DNA of 64,000 nucleotides, taken from Styela clava (lineage: Eukaryota; Chordata; Ascidiacea; Stolidobranchia; Styelidae). Every line of letters starts with the position of its first letter. Within the stretch, counting starts at the first letter, position 1. Of the stretch, positions 12,601 through 25,682 are shown in pieces. The position numbers were made by a program, and so were the translations under genes. The notes beneath the pieces are model-generated. The model was given only the letters and a program-made list of their open reading frames with translations, searched no databases and was not told the origin of the DNA. Location: positions 7,070,501-7,134,500 of the forward strand of contig NC_135263.1 in assembly GCF_964204865.1 (NCBI RefSeq), written 5' to 3'.

Positions 12601-15600
12601 CAGTAAAATGCTTTTATATTAGAACCGACTAGCCGACATTTCCAAACTCTTTTATCTCATACCAAACATTTGCTTTGTAATATAATATATATTTTTAAAC
12701 AATACATTTCACACTAATTCGCCTTTTAATAAAAAGGGAAGTGCTGCTGCTGATAAGGCAGACAATCTTGTATGTTGGTGGTAACTAAATATTCTTGATT
12801 TTACTCAGTACAGAAAATAATTGTTCACTGTGCAGCCACTCAAAGACATTTTATTCTAACTTCATCACATAGGCTAATGCATTTGGGCGCGTCAGTTTAC
12901 CAGAAAAGGTATCGATAATATAATATGTACATATTACCCGTATACATTCGATTTAAGATCACAAAAATTAGTTGGCTTATTGAACTTTATTGAAATTCAA
13001 CGCTCGAGGGTGTTTAAAAATTGAGTTTTGTTACAATGATAGCAATACAATCAAAAGGACAGAAAAATATGATAATAATACACAATTTTTGGATTCTGAT
13101 TAGTTTTGTTGTAAATAGTACCTTTTCATATATTTATCCGTATAGTATATATTCGTTCATTACTTCATCTTGATGTTGAATACACTCATTGATTCATTTC
13201 GATGAAATTAAATAAAAATAGGTGCGGTTTTATCGCTCCACTTACACTGTATCGATTTCTATTATAGGCCGACACAGTACAGCCGTGTCGTCATTGGACA
13301 AGCAGGGAATCCAGAGGCCGCCTTCAACTGCATCACCAAAGTCACTGCCAAAAAATATGACAAGGAGTTCAAATGTTAAAAACGAAGAACAACGTACAAA
13401 CAGAAGAACTCTATCAGACAGTAGAGAAAAGCGCGACGCACTTAGACGTAAAGAACTGCAATCCATACAGGGTCAAAGACCCAGATCATCTTCGGATCGC
13501 AGCGACTCAAGTGTCGATAAACGTATGAAAGGTCCTGCACTTCCACCAAAACCAGCACCGAAAGTACTACCTATCCCTGTCAATGTAAAAGAAGAAGATC
13601 TTTTCAAAGATGACGTAAATTTGTATGAAGAGATCCAACCACGTGATGAGGAAGAGAGAAATCACGTGCTACAAACCGACGCAATGGAAAAAGCGTGGGA
13701 CGACATTCAAGAAATTTTAGAATCAATGGAAATTCCAGATTTTGGCGACGCACAACCGAAGTCAAAAACCCTTTCTACGAAAAGGTTCCCGGTCTCACAG
13801 CAATACAAACAATACGAACCTCCTCAATATGACAATTTTGCAGATTTAATGAGCAATCAGAATCTGCAAACTACTCCAGTTACAGCGAGAAAAATGGAGT
13901 CACCACTTTTACCAAAACAAAACCCACCATCTCCAAAACGAAAAAATAGTTTTGGTAGTTTGAGCAGTTCTAGCTACAGGTCAGAGCTTTCACACAAATA
14001 TGATCAACAAAATACCACAAACATCACAGCTTTTAACTCACCCAATACTCAGAATCTACATGGAATGAAGCCACACGAAAATGCACAGGATAATTTATAT
14101 GTAAATGACAAACAGTTCAGACAAGATGACTTAGATGAGATAATACCAAGCGATATAGACACCAGGTATTACGAAGGACCGCGAGAAAATAGAAATCAGG
14201 CACCGCCTCCTTTGCCTGCACCCAGAAAAAGCTTTGCGAAATCACAAAGTTCAGGCCAACTTGTTGGAAATCCAAAGAGTAAACTGCATGTTATGAGCAG
14301 AACAAATTCCGGACCTTCAATATTAATAGACGAGCGATACGAATTGCCTGCAAATAATATTCCGGAAAATAAACAGATGTATAGAAAGTCAAAATCTCTT
14401 GATGAAAAAGAAAAATCCGCATCCTCTCCAGACGGTTCGCTTCCACGTAGAATGAAGAGTAGAGAGAGTGACGGTGACAGTGGTATGTTTTCACAAAATG
14501 TCACAGATGAAGGTTTAGCAATGAAATCTGGTTCCCAATATAGTGATGAATCAATGCTCGACACAAGTGAATCTTTAAAAGGAAGCACCAAGTCCTTAGG
14601 TCGAATCGCTTCGCGTGAACGCAAAAAATCTCCTCTCAGATCAAAATTCAAATTTCGCGTGCGATCAAAATCCCAAGAACGATTTCAGAGTGATTCCGGA
14701 TCAGTTGCACAACAATCTGGCAACAGTGATGTTGACGATGACGCGAAAGGTCGTCGACGCAAAGGGTCAAGACTATCACGCAGAATATCGAGAAAAACTG
14801 CGGAGAGAAGAGGGCGTTCTGCTGATCGCAGTAAGTCTGGAGATGAGGACGAATCTCGTGGTAGAAATCCTGTGAATTTTATCAGAAAACTGCTACGAAA
14901 ATCGAGAGAACCAGCAGAAGAGATTTCAGCGCCAATGCAAGATTTTGACGTGGAAGCTCATGGTGAGATTTTGGTTTTAAAAGCATTCGATCACTCGACA
15001 AAAAATTCTTTTGCGATATAGTCAACCACTATTCCACTTTTTGATTACTACTTTTAATTTCAATTAATAAAATTGTATACATTAGGTTGAATGTATTATT
15101 TAATGTACGTTTTATGTTAAAATAAGAATCATCCACAAAAAAACAGCAATTTACAGTTTCACACTTTTGCATCTAAGTCTTAGTTTTCTGGGAATACGTT
15201 ATTTGCTTGTCTTTCAGTATTGATTTGTGCAAAACACTTTAGTTTAAACGCTCAGTATGGGGAGCTAAGGTTTTTCAGCAAATTTGGTGATCATTATTTA
15301 AACTTGGAAGGGCATATTCAACTTTTGATCTACAAAATCTGAGCTCGATCTGTCCTGGCGCATGGTCAAATAATTGAAATATAAAATCAAGCACTCTGCC
15401 AGAAATAGTCCAAGTAAGAAATTGATGTCATTCTGTAATACGTTATGTCATTTAAATATCGTCAGCGCAATTTAATCCACACATGCCACTGAAATTGCAT
15501 GTACTCGTCAAAAGTGTCTCTGAGGTGAGCTTAGCCAGACAAAAACCAAGGAGAATGTTTTAGCATTGCATGACGGCCTTGTTTACTATATGGGTGGCAT

Positions 15601-18600
15601 CGTGAAAGCCGACAGCACGATTATATAAGTAGCAATATTATTTATTTTGTGTTGCTGTTCTTAATATTGTAGATTTAGAAATTTTATCATTTGTGCCAAG
15701 TTCAGACTAAACATAAAACAAATAATGCATATATATACAGAAATATTTCTCCTTATTTCGATTTTTAAGTTTTAAAGAAATTGAACTAAAAAATTACTAT
15801 CTAATGACACAGCGTAAAATCACGTTTCTCCCAGAAATTCAATTGTTTGAAGTCATATATATTCTAGGTTAAAGGTAGAAAATATCTTCAACAACGAGTT
15901 TATTTTGTTCACTTTAGTTGCCAATCAGAACTTGTACGTCCAGTCACCCGTAGAGAAGGCCCCTTCGGTGACATCACAACCAGAAAGACATCAGAAACCA
16001 TTGGACCCACCTCGGTTAGTATATGTTATGTTGCGATACATATGTGTCTCTCAAAGTTATGTAATGCGGTAGATATATAAGCCATCGTTTCCAAGTAATT
16101 TGGTAGAAAAGTAATAAAAAAAACAATCGATAAAATTCCAGTGAGAAACAGTTGATATCGCCGCCTTCTCGTCGAGCAAGAAAAATGCTACATTCAAGAA
16201 GAGCACGCGAATACGCAAGTTCATCTGACGAGGACGATAGTGACGTCATTACCAATAGAAGAGATGGGTATGATCAAAGAAATGCAAAACTTGGTAAATA
16301 TTAGTATTATGACACCATAATTGAGTGGGCAAAATAATGATTCCAAGCATAATAAAGTTTAATAGAAGCAAAAATAAACTTTTAAATTTAAGGTGGACAA
16401 CGTCCGGATCATCACAATTCTTTTCGAAACCAACGAAGAAATTCGCCTTCGACTTCAGATTCAGAAGAAGACTACAGACCATCATATGAGGTTTGAAACG
16501 TATATGATTGAGTATTTAGCCGACTACTTGATATCAGTTTATTCAAATGCATCAAACTCCGGTTATACATCATTTTTAATTGATCTAAAATGTAGATATT
16601 CTGTGATCATGTCTGAAAAAACAAAATATAAATAATATTTACAGAACAACAGAGGAGGAAATGGATTTGACGATTATTCCGGTAGAAGAAAAAGTGGAAC
16701 AAGATATGATTATGAAAAAGATGACAAAGCGATGAGGTAGGGGCTTTCTTTTTAGTACTCCTTTATCTTTCGTTGTTCGGCCTTCAGCAAGCCCCGATTT
16801 CTGTACATTTTTATTCCTATTCCATGTTTTATAACCGTGCCTGTGTAGGGCATGTTTTATACATCTTAGAAAAAATGTAATTCATTTGTCATAACTCGCT
16901 ATCTGTGCAAGTTATAAAAAGTCAATCAATATTAGCATTTGTAAAAATTAACAATAGTATCTAAATATTTACGGTTAACATTTCAATAAAAAATAATTCC
17001 GATAAATTCGAAGCATTCATTCTATCAATCCATTAAAAAACCACCCATTTTAGTACAGTACAACCTGTAAATAGACTTAGCATATAACATGGTATGTTTT
17101 TCGATCTGATGAAATATTTTTCTCTGCATTTTCCAGAGATAGGAACCAAAGAACTCGCATACAACATCCAAGAAGACGACATTCAGACAAAAGAAGAAAT
17201 TACAATGACGGAACACAACAACCATCAAACAATGCATCACAACAACATGAAAAATACAGAACTCTCGTTTCTCTTAACGCACAAACCTTGAAAAAGGTAT
17301 TAAATATTTTGCTTGTACACCATATTGGTATTGTCACAGTCAGCGATTTCTCATTGTATCAGGAAGTTTGCAATATCTATTGGTTTAACATCTAGTAAAC
17401 GAATCTGTATGCTAAAGTGATCCTAAAATTGTAGACAAAACGATAGAGAAAATTTCAATTGGAAACAAATGAACTGAATGTTTTTTAACATTCGTGTTCA
17501 TCCTCAATATTTTCATTATAATGATAATTTTAATTTAACTATGTTGTATATTTACTGTTGTTGCTTATTTATATTATTTATGAATGTCCTGCTCATAAAA
17601 AGTATGGCATTTTGATCCTGCAAATTATCATATCGAAATTGACAAATACGGTCCCAAATATTATTATTTTAAGCTTTGCGTTATACGCCACGGTAGAGCT
17701 AACTTTGAACTAAAAACAGCAAGAATGTGATGACACCGAATAGAATAAAAACAGCTGCGCTTCACTTTTGTATCAACTTTTGCAAATTCAAAATAACTGT
17801 AAACTTACACTTTGGTGAATAGAAACAAGCAATTTTGAGATAAAATGACATCCGCCAATAATGAAATTTGAGCCGGCCAAGCCTTAAAAAATTTACCATA
17901 ATTTTAATGGAATCCAAAAATTTTGTTACCTCTGCAGTATTCAAATGTATGCTATTTACACAAATAGAGGCCGAAACTGACTTTGGCCCAAACTGCGCAT
18001 TTCATGAGCATTCACTCACACATAGACTTCGTGTTTTCGTTGTGAAATGTTCATGAAATTTTCTGACAGACAAGGTTTGCAATAGTATTGCCATTCTGCT
18101 ATAGGATTGGCAAAAATACAAATTATATTATCTAAAACGTAAAATAGAGCTTACTTCGTCTTTTCAACAGACATTACTATTATTTTAAACTGAATTCTAT
18201 ATTTCGCTCATGTTTGGTTAAGCAAAACCATGGGATTTGATTTCCGGTTGAATGGTGTACCTCGTATTCCCTACCAGACAGTGTTACATTCCACCGTAAG
18301 TTTCGGCTCAAAAATATCAAGCGTTAAAAGGGGCTCTGGGTTCCGAATACGTCACAATCCACGTCAAAATACGTCGCTATATGACATTACTATACACTTT
18401 TCTCACGCTCGCGAGTAAATAACTCCGAGACTATTTCACTATACACCAACAAAGAACGAAAAACATAATTGACTATTTATCAAAAAATACTTTTATGTTG
18501 TGTTTAATTAGACACAGTTAGACTTTAATAAGAAGCATTAAAATAGACATAATTTATGAACACTCATCTTATTGTTACAGTTCTGAATGTATGTGGTAGT

Positions 18601-21600
18601 TTATATCAACTTCTGCTCAACATATTTCAATCTGTTATTTCTAACAAATGATGAGTGATGAACAAGTTACTGAGATAACCAATAAGCTATTACCACTTGT
18701 ATACTACAATTTTGGCAAACACTAACGGCCTAGCAAATATGTCTGTATTTTCAGTATAGTTTATTGTGACAAAAGACTATGGTATTTTGTTTTTCTTGAA
18801 GAAATTCAATTGCATATACAGAGGCTAACTCCTTCAAATTTGCTAATTGTTCCGAAACGAATGATAGGCTGGTAAATTAGATGAAATGTATGGATTATGA
18901 AATTTTTTTAGTGTATCCTCAATAATTCACCCAGAATACTTACAGGTATTTCTTCTGTCATATTATATTTAACTTGCAAATACAAATTATCATTTAATCG
19001 CATAAACCACAGTGTTCAAAATATTATTAGTTTGCTTTAATATTATAACATTATTAAAGATTACAGAAAAATGGTTGACGGAGTGGAGAAATCAGTTACC
19101 CGTTGGTGGATTCTTGATTACGTCATGGTCTGACGTAGTTTTGGCCAGCAAAAGACCTCAATGCATTTTGGGAAAAACTGTATTATATGTTGCTCATTTT
19201 TCTACCAATCCAGATCATAAGCTAGCTTGCCAGGTATATAGAGTTTTTCTTGCATTCTATTTTATATCTCATTTGTCTCATTACATGCGCGGTAAATATA
19301 GACAAAGGCACATTGAGAAGTTAGAATTCGTTAAGTGAGTATTACATATGGACTATTGAAGAAAACATATTTTTCTGTACGTGTAAGTTCGGTTTTCTCT
19401 TCATTTTCGTTTTAAATATTTCAACATTACTATTTTAATCTACCCATAGAAAACACATAATACGTAATAACCCATTCTACATGATGGTAGCAAAAGAAAA
19501 TTACAATAACGAAAAGATGGCTATGTTTTGAAGATTTAGATGAAGGTTGTTTGAGGATGCATATTTGCTCTTACTTGCATTTACAACAACACGACGACGA
19601 TTTCCCCATCTGTATTTGTCTAAAGAATTCATGTATATTAATCTTTGTCCTCGTTTGGCATATTTAAGCATCTCAATTACAGCTATCGTGCAAAAATTTA
19701 TATATTTCAATCAAACCCGTTAAACACCTCAAAAGAAAGGTTTTCATAAGGTTGAGTTGGTGACTTATTATGTTTGTCAAGTCAAAAGTAACTTCTCTGA
19801 CCCATGATTTTTTAAGTGCAACCAAACTAATAACATTTCTTTAGAAACAAAGATATGCATTTATAATCCATTGTTACAATTGTTACAATGTGTTGAGCAA
19901 AATTCAATCCTATTTCTAAAATAATTGTAGTTTTTTTTTCTATCCATGCCCTCTGCTGACGGGACAAAATTATTGTCAATATTTAGACGTGCACATAAAA
20001 CTAGTGATATGAAGTTATATCTGCACATGGTCCTTTCTTCATATGAAGATTTTAATGAAAGGTCATTCACAGAATAATGAGAATTTGTTCCCTAATTTTA
20101 GATGTTTGATCAAAAAGATATCAACTCTCGCCTCATACGTCAACTCGAAAACTGCTCTACTTTGACGGCGCACCCGAATCTATGCAGCGTTTGCAGCCAT
20201 TTCCCTTGTCAAGTGCCTGGTTCGCTGATCAACCCTGCTTATGGAGATAGACCCGTGAAAGCCTTGTGCGTTGTATTGGCAAACGTACCAGCTATGTCAC
20301 TAGCTGAATATCTTCAGAGATTGGGAGAAGAAAAAGAACCCAAACAAGTTCACAAGTGAGTTAATGTGTCACTCTCACGTTTTTTCAACAACATTTTAAC
20401 GTATGCATTTCTGTGTTTATAAGTGACTAATTGATTCCAAAATAGAAACAATGGCGTCATCAAAGTGAAGTGAGGGCACGCACTTCTCAAATGTGAGAAA
20501 ATAGTTATCTTGAGTGCCAAATACCAAATTAATAGAGATAGGGAATTTATTGTAGAGTCCCAAGTCACAAAGAATTCAAATCAACCATGCAGTTTAAAAA
20601 CAGCATTTATCCTAACATACTGCGAAATAAGGTTTACTCGGCAGTAGGCAAGCTAGTAATCCTACTTCCAACCATTTCAAAACTAAGTAAGAACCTCGGG
20701 TAACGCATATTTAGTCTGCGGTGTACACTTGATAAGATTTTTTAGTTTATAGTTAACAGTTTATAGTTATAGTGATTAGGCGTCGCCTCGAATGGAATCG
20801 AACTTTTTGATGTCAATATTTCGCAACCATTGAAAAAGACAATTCCACCATAACAATGGTGCCGTCAAAATTAACATTGTTTTATATACTAACAATTAGG
20901 AATTGTATTTCAATTTATTGTTAAGATGATGGCCTTCTTTTTTAATCTTGAAAGCGAATCCCTTTTGGTAGCATACGCGATTCAAACACAATGTTGAACA
21001 TCATTTCAGTAAAATATTTTGCAATAATACCAAACATGAGACGCCAAAATTAGATAATATATAATAAATATTAAATTACGCTTTGTGAAAACCAAAATAT
21101 TATATTTCACAGGCAAATCCTGCTGATGTTACTTCAGCTGCTTCAGGCGATGGACAATCTATCTTCTTCCGGATTCAGTATTTCATGCATAAAACCAGAC
21201 CATCTTGTGGTAACCCAGGAAAGAGGACTATTACAGATTCTTCCTCATATGGATTGCGCGGACGAAAACTCTACGGAGAACGATGAGGGCTTTCGAAGGT
21301 TACCAATCATGCAACAAATAGCAAAGTTAGTATCGTGGATGCTCCAAATCGGTACAGACATACATAATTCCAGATCACAAAAACCTGCGGCCGCATCTCC
21401 GCACCTTTTTGCTCTTAAAAAGATTGTATATATACTCACTGAACAACCACAAAATCTGGACAGTCGTGCAATACAAAGCATCGCCCAATGTGCTTTATGG
21501 GGTCCTATGACGTCAGAAGAATTGGATCTGGGTATGAAAAATACGTACGAGGCACTTGAAATGTGGGTCGACATGAAACAAGCAAAACTTGTTAACAGTA

Positions 21601-21725
21601 TTGCTGTTTTATTTTCTGGGAAAAGCAACTCGGTGCCGATATATATGTTTTACAAACATCAATATTTTTCACAAATCAATCCCGAAAGTTTGTTTCAGAA
21701 TTTGAGAACATTGCAGCGAATTTAG
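9684..21725 (+). CDS. PEAK1/PRAG1-family pseudokinase scaffold
   Basis: Ten exons: 9684-10668, 13268-14962, 15918-16014, 16142-16293, 16393-16490, 16645-16736, 17137-17296, 19060-19233, 20102-20355, 21113-21725; 4,320 nt, 1,439 residues, all phases closing. Residues 1 to about 1090 are disordered, Ser-, basic- and Pro-rich. They carry two PxLPxK motifs (PPALPPKKK, GPALPPKPAPK), APPPLPAPRK, and tyrosine motifs LYEEIQ, LYVNDK and NEYDNL. The C-terminal part resembles the PEAK pseudokinase with flanking helices: VHKQILLMLLQLLQAMDNL, then EALEMWVDMKQAKLVNSIAV. The catalytic loop reads SCIKPDHLVV (no HRD), the beta3 lysine is absent (LYVAHF) and no DFG is seen (LPHMD). PEAK proteins scaffold Src-family, Csk, Grb2 and Crk signalling at the cytoskeleton. 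Exon 8's acceptor (ttaaag) is weak; it was chosen for phase, and an extra small exon in 17297-19059 is possible. Confidence 0.8.
10669..13267 (+). other. Intron 1 of the pseudokinase gene
   Basis: A 2.6-kb AT-rich intron with donor gtaagt and acceptor ctattatag. I see no exon, RNA gene or complete transposon in it. Confidence 0.6.
17297..19059 (+). other. Intron 7 of the pseudokinase gene, may hide a small exon
   Basis: The upstream exon ends in phase 0 (TTG AAA AAG) with a good gtatta donor. The best-looking acceptor downstream (attacag at 19066) would need one carried base. The acceptor at 19058-19059 restores phase 0 but is pyrimidine-poor. An unseen exon of length 1 mod 3 here would resolve this. 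No candidate was convincing; the frames at 17868-18056 and 18230-18418 show no family similarity. Confidence 0.4.
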
Positions 21726-23250
21726 TTAAAAAATAAGACTGAAAATGGCACACTAACATTTGCAATAATGTATTGTGAAATCTTGAACAGAGCTAACATA
21801 ATTTACAAAATTTGATAAAAGTGTTACCATTTGAATTATGACAAGGTGGATAAGAAAAAATAACAAAATTAGACATTTTCATTGAATATGCAAAAACTCT
21901 TAATACCAGACTATATATTTGTTTGTTTTATATTGCTTATGTTAAATTGAGTTTATATGATAAAAGGAGCAGTTGCAGTTCTACGAGGTGATAGTTACAA
22001 TCATACCTCTGTCAATTTATAAAAATATTATTACTTTTTTACGGTTTCAGGGAATTGTAACATATACTCATTTTCCACAAATCGTTTTGAAAATGACTAC
22101 AAGCAAGTAATGTCAACTATACCTTTTTATTATTTGCTTGACAATCATACATTCATGCATGTTTGTCTTAACGAGCCATATTACATATTTTTGCCTTTCT
22201 ATGTATTTTGCTCTGGGAAGGTCCAGTTTCAACAATATGGCTGTGTAATGTGATATCACAGTATTTTATATTCCGCCCACAAAATGAGCCGTTTGGGACC
22301 TTGTTTCGAGTGTACTCTTGTTATCTGTATTATTACATAATTTCCGTTGTCAACATTATTGCTTTATTTTATCAGTTTCATATATATTATAATGCAAATG
22401 TGTGAAGATGTATCTTCGTGAATGGCAATATATTGCATCTATTGGCCAATTTTCAAGACTTTTTCAATAAGAGATAATATAATTGATGGGATTGGCAGTA
22501 ATGACTTGTTAGATTATTCATATAATTCCCCGCAATTGAATAAAAGAATATACAGTCATTTCAAACCGACCTTTTTGGAATCTTAAGTTATGAAATTCAA
22601 GCTTGATTAATTGTTAGGTCAGCGATACTCAGTCGAAATATATAGAGAAAAATCACGTCAGCAGTGGAAATGACTTAACTTAAAAATTGGCGTTCTGTTT
22701 GGAAATATGCATGATCTCAACATAATAGGAAAATGCAAAACAAAATAAAAAGTTCTCAATAAAACTGCAGGATGTATTAAATGATATACTTGTTGCAAAA
22801 CCTAAATAGAGCTAAACTGTGAATACTAATTGAGTTATCACAATTTTTCGCGCCACGTTTGTACGACTTTAAACTGCCGTAGAGAGTTGAACTTATGCCA
22901 TATTCGCACAATAAAGGTTGTTCTTATGGATCATTTCAATAAAATAATCTTTTACGCTTGTGCGAATCGCTGCCAACATTTGTTATCACTTTGCCATATG
23001 TCGTCGAGGGCAGATGTGTCTGGCGTACTTTAGCACCTACTAAAAATAAACGTCGATCATAATGAGCTAATCAAATCATTATACCAGAGTCTTTAGTGGA
23101 GGAAAGTTATTGACCGATTGTCATTCCGTTGGGAGTTGTTGGAACCGCAGATATCTATTAGTCGCAGTTCAAATAGTTCAAGCCGGCATATTTGGTGTGC
23201 GAGTGGAAATTTATTTAAGCTGAATAGTTGGAACGACTGAAGGAATCATA
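21726..23250. other. Spacer between pseudokinase and troponin C genes
   Basis: No coding exon seen. An AATAAA at 22539-22544 is a distant candidate poly(A) signal for the pseudokinase gene. The last few hundred bases should contain the troponin C promoter; a tatttaag TATA-like string sits about 40 bp before the ATG-bearing exon end. Confidence 0.35.
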
Positions 23251-25309
23251 ATGGTAAATAATATTTTGTTATGATATTTTTTCAATTGTGGCTAGCGGTA
23301 TTTTTCCTATGTTGGTCTCTCCTATACAGAACTCGGAAAAAATTGCTTTTAGTTAGTGGAAATTGGGTTTGTGTGGGTGTGTAGATATGATTAGGCAAGA
23401 GACTTATTTGTTTGCGCATATTTCCGCAGAATAAAGGTGTAAGACTAATTAATTTAACATTTCAACATATCTTTTAGCTTATGGATTTAGTACAATTCAT
23501 TCTGAATTCTCGCGCAGAAGTTATTAAAACGACATATGGTTCAAAAGCCTAATTTGCTCGAGCAAAATTTCAAAGATTGCCTTTCACATACCGGTTTCTG
23601 TTGAAGCTGATAAATTTAAAGCAATGGCGTTTTTACTCTACCTAAATGTTCGTTTTAATAGGATTTTATTATTGCATCAATTACTATTTTATTTGGTGTT
23701 TCAACTCAATTGACTTTTATTCATCTATAAAAATATATCTTTAGTCGATGACAGTAGAAGAAGCTAGAACTTCTCTCACGAAGGAACAAATCAATGGTAA
23801 GTTGACAAAATTCTTTTACGGTGAAATCCTTCCCCATAGAAACTCATTTGCGCATGACAAGGAAAAAATGAAATTTGAATGTTGAACATATTTTGTCTTT
23901 GAATAATTGTCTTTGACAATTTTGTATATTAGTTAATAATAAATCATGAAAAAATGATTCACATAAATTTTTCTTTCAACTTCTGCTATTTCTAACCCTT
24001 CAATTGCATTCATATTTTCTGAATAAGATAATGGAAGCGACAACGATGGATCAATTATCATACAACTCTATCGAAGATTACCAATCTTTTGATAACATCA
24101 AATATTTTACTTTGTGTATTACAGAATTCAAGCAAGCTTTTGACATCTTTGATCAAGACGGTGGCGGCGACATCAGCACAAAAGAATTAGGAAGAGTCAT
24201 GAAACTGTTAGGACAAACTCCATCTAAAGATGAACTAGACAAAATTATCGAAGAAGTTGACGTCGATGGTGAGCTTTCTTTCGTGTTTTCAAACAATTTC
24301 TGTCAACCATGGTCAATAATTTTACACATTTGAGAATAACTATTGAATAGTTGAATAGTTGGTGATAATTATCAAATAGATTCCAATATTTTTACTCGTA
24401 TATATTCAGGATTAAACAATATCATTTTAATATTATTTCAGGAAGTGGTACCATTGATTTTGATGAATTTTTGATTATGATGGTTATGCAAATTGCCGAA
24501 GAAGGAAAGAATTTGGGCGAGGAAGAATTAAAAGATATTTTTAGACTCTTTGATGTGTAAGAAAATCTGCATGTAATAAATTTTATATCCTGAATGTCTA
24601 CTGTTTAAATTTGATTGGTCAATCATACATTTCTAACCATCATAATTTATTTAGCTGAAAACTGAAAAATAACATAATATCTTTCGAAACCAAAAATAAT
24701 AATATTTTTTTTTCTAATGAATACATACAAATATATTGAATATAGTCATTCTTATAATTATTTGCAAATAGAAATTCTTCATTTGTATTGTATTTATCAC
24801 CTAAACTTTTTTCATTCTGCTACGGCTTTCAGTTCACTTTCAACGTAGGAAATTTTATTCACTTGAATTCATTTTATTGCTTTTGCAATTTAGTAACGGT
24901 GACAACTTTATTGATTGGCCCGAGTTGAAAAATGCTTTGATGTCATTAAATGTTGATCCTAAAGTTGAAACATGGGAAGTGGATGAATTGTTCAGAGATG
25001 CTGACAAAAACGGTGATGGAAGCATCGATGTCGAAGGTAAGAATATAGTAAAGACGAAACTATCTGATACATCTTCATCTAGAAACTAAGAAAAGCCAAT
25101 AAATAAGTATTTGCTTTCGTAAATTATAGTTAGTAACGTGCCAAAGGTAAGTTAGATGGCGCTGGTTCAGTTTTAAACAAATCAGAAAATAACATTTGTC
25201 TCCGTTGGGATATTTGGTGTTTTTCACCTTGTTTGTTCGCCAATGACATTTCTCATTATATTTTTTTCCTTCAACAGAATGGAGCATATGGATGGACGGA
25301 GTACGATAA
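23251..25309 (+). CDS. Troponin C
   Basis: Six exons: 23251-23253, 23745-23796, 24125-24268, 24442-24556, 24894-25036, 25278-25309; 489 nt, 162 residues, the usual length for troponin C. The first coding exon holds only ATG followed by gtaaat, an intron position typical of the calmodulin/troponin C superfamily. Four EF-hand loops, all with Asp at position 1 and Glu at 12: [12 protein letters not shown] (28-39), [12 protein letters not shown] (64-75), [12 protein letters not shown] (104-115) and [12 protein letters not shown] (142-153). The first loop is intact, as in fast skeletal rather than cardiac vertebrate troponin C. It senses calcium in the troponin complex on thin filaments and releases troponin I inhibition. 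The C-terminus ends [11 protein letters not shown] instead of the vertebrate FLVMMV-type helix end. In exon 2 a second ATG follows two codons later and could serve as start. An AATAAA at 25677-25682 probably ends the mRNA. Confidence 0.93.
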
Positions 25310-25676
25310 ATTGTAATAGTGAATACTTAGATTTACTAAATGAAAATTGCTAAATTATACTTGTTTATCTACCAAAATGTTCGAAATGTGGCACGCATGT
25401 GTTATTTGCAACCGCATTGGGTATCAAATTTTCCTTAGATTCTGATGATTTGTTTTATATTTGTGCCTGACCCCAGCGTGTTAAAATGATGATTGCTCTA
25501 TAAAAATAATATCTTTGAATTTTCTACATTATCTTCCGTACGACTTTGAAGTTATAATTATATTGTGGTACATATCGGAGTTATACTGCTTTGGTTGATG
25601 AAAAAATTGGGGAATATATACCCGATGAAATTTTATTTAGTGTCCTTTGTTTGTCACTTGTCCGAAAATCCTATGT

Positions 25677-25682
25677 AATAAA
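25677..25682 (+). promoter_or_regulatory. Poly(A) signal AATAAA of troponin C
   Basis: Canonical hexamer about 370 bp after the stop codon, the first on the plus strand in this 3' region. Confidence 0.45.

Noticed and set aside
14196-14651. 151-residue minus-strand open frame
   Set aside because: It is the antisense shadow of pseudokinase exon 2, whose sense frame has splice sites and family motifs.
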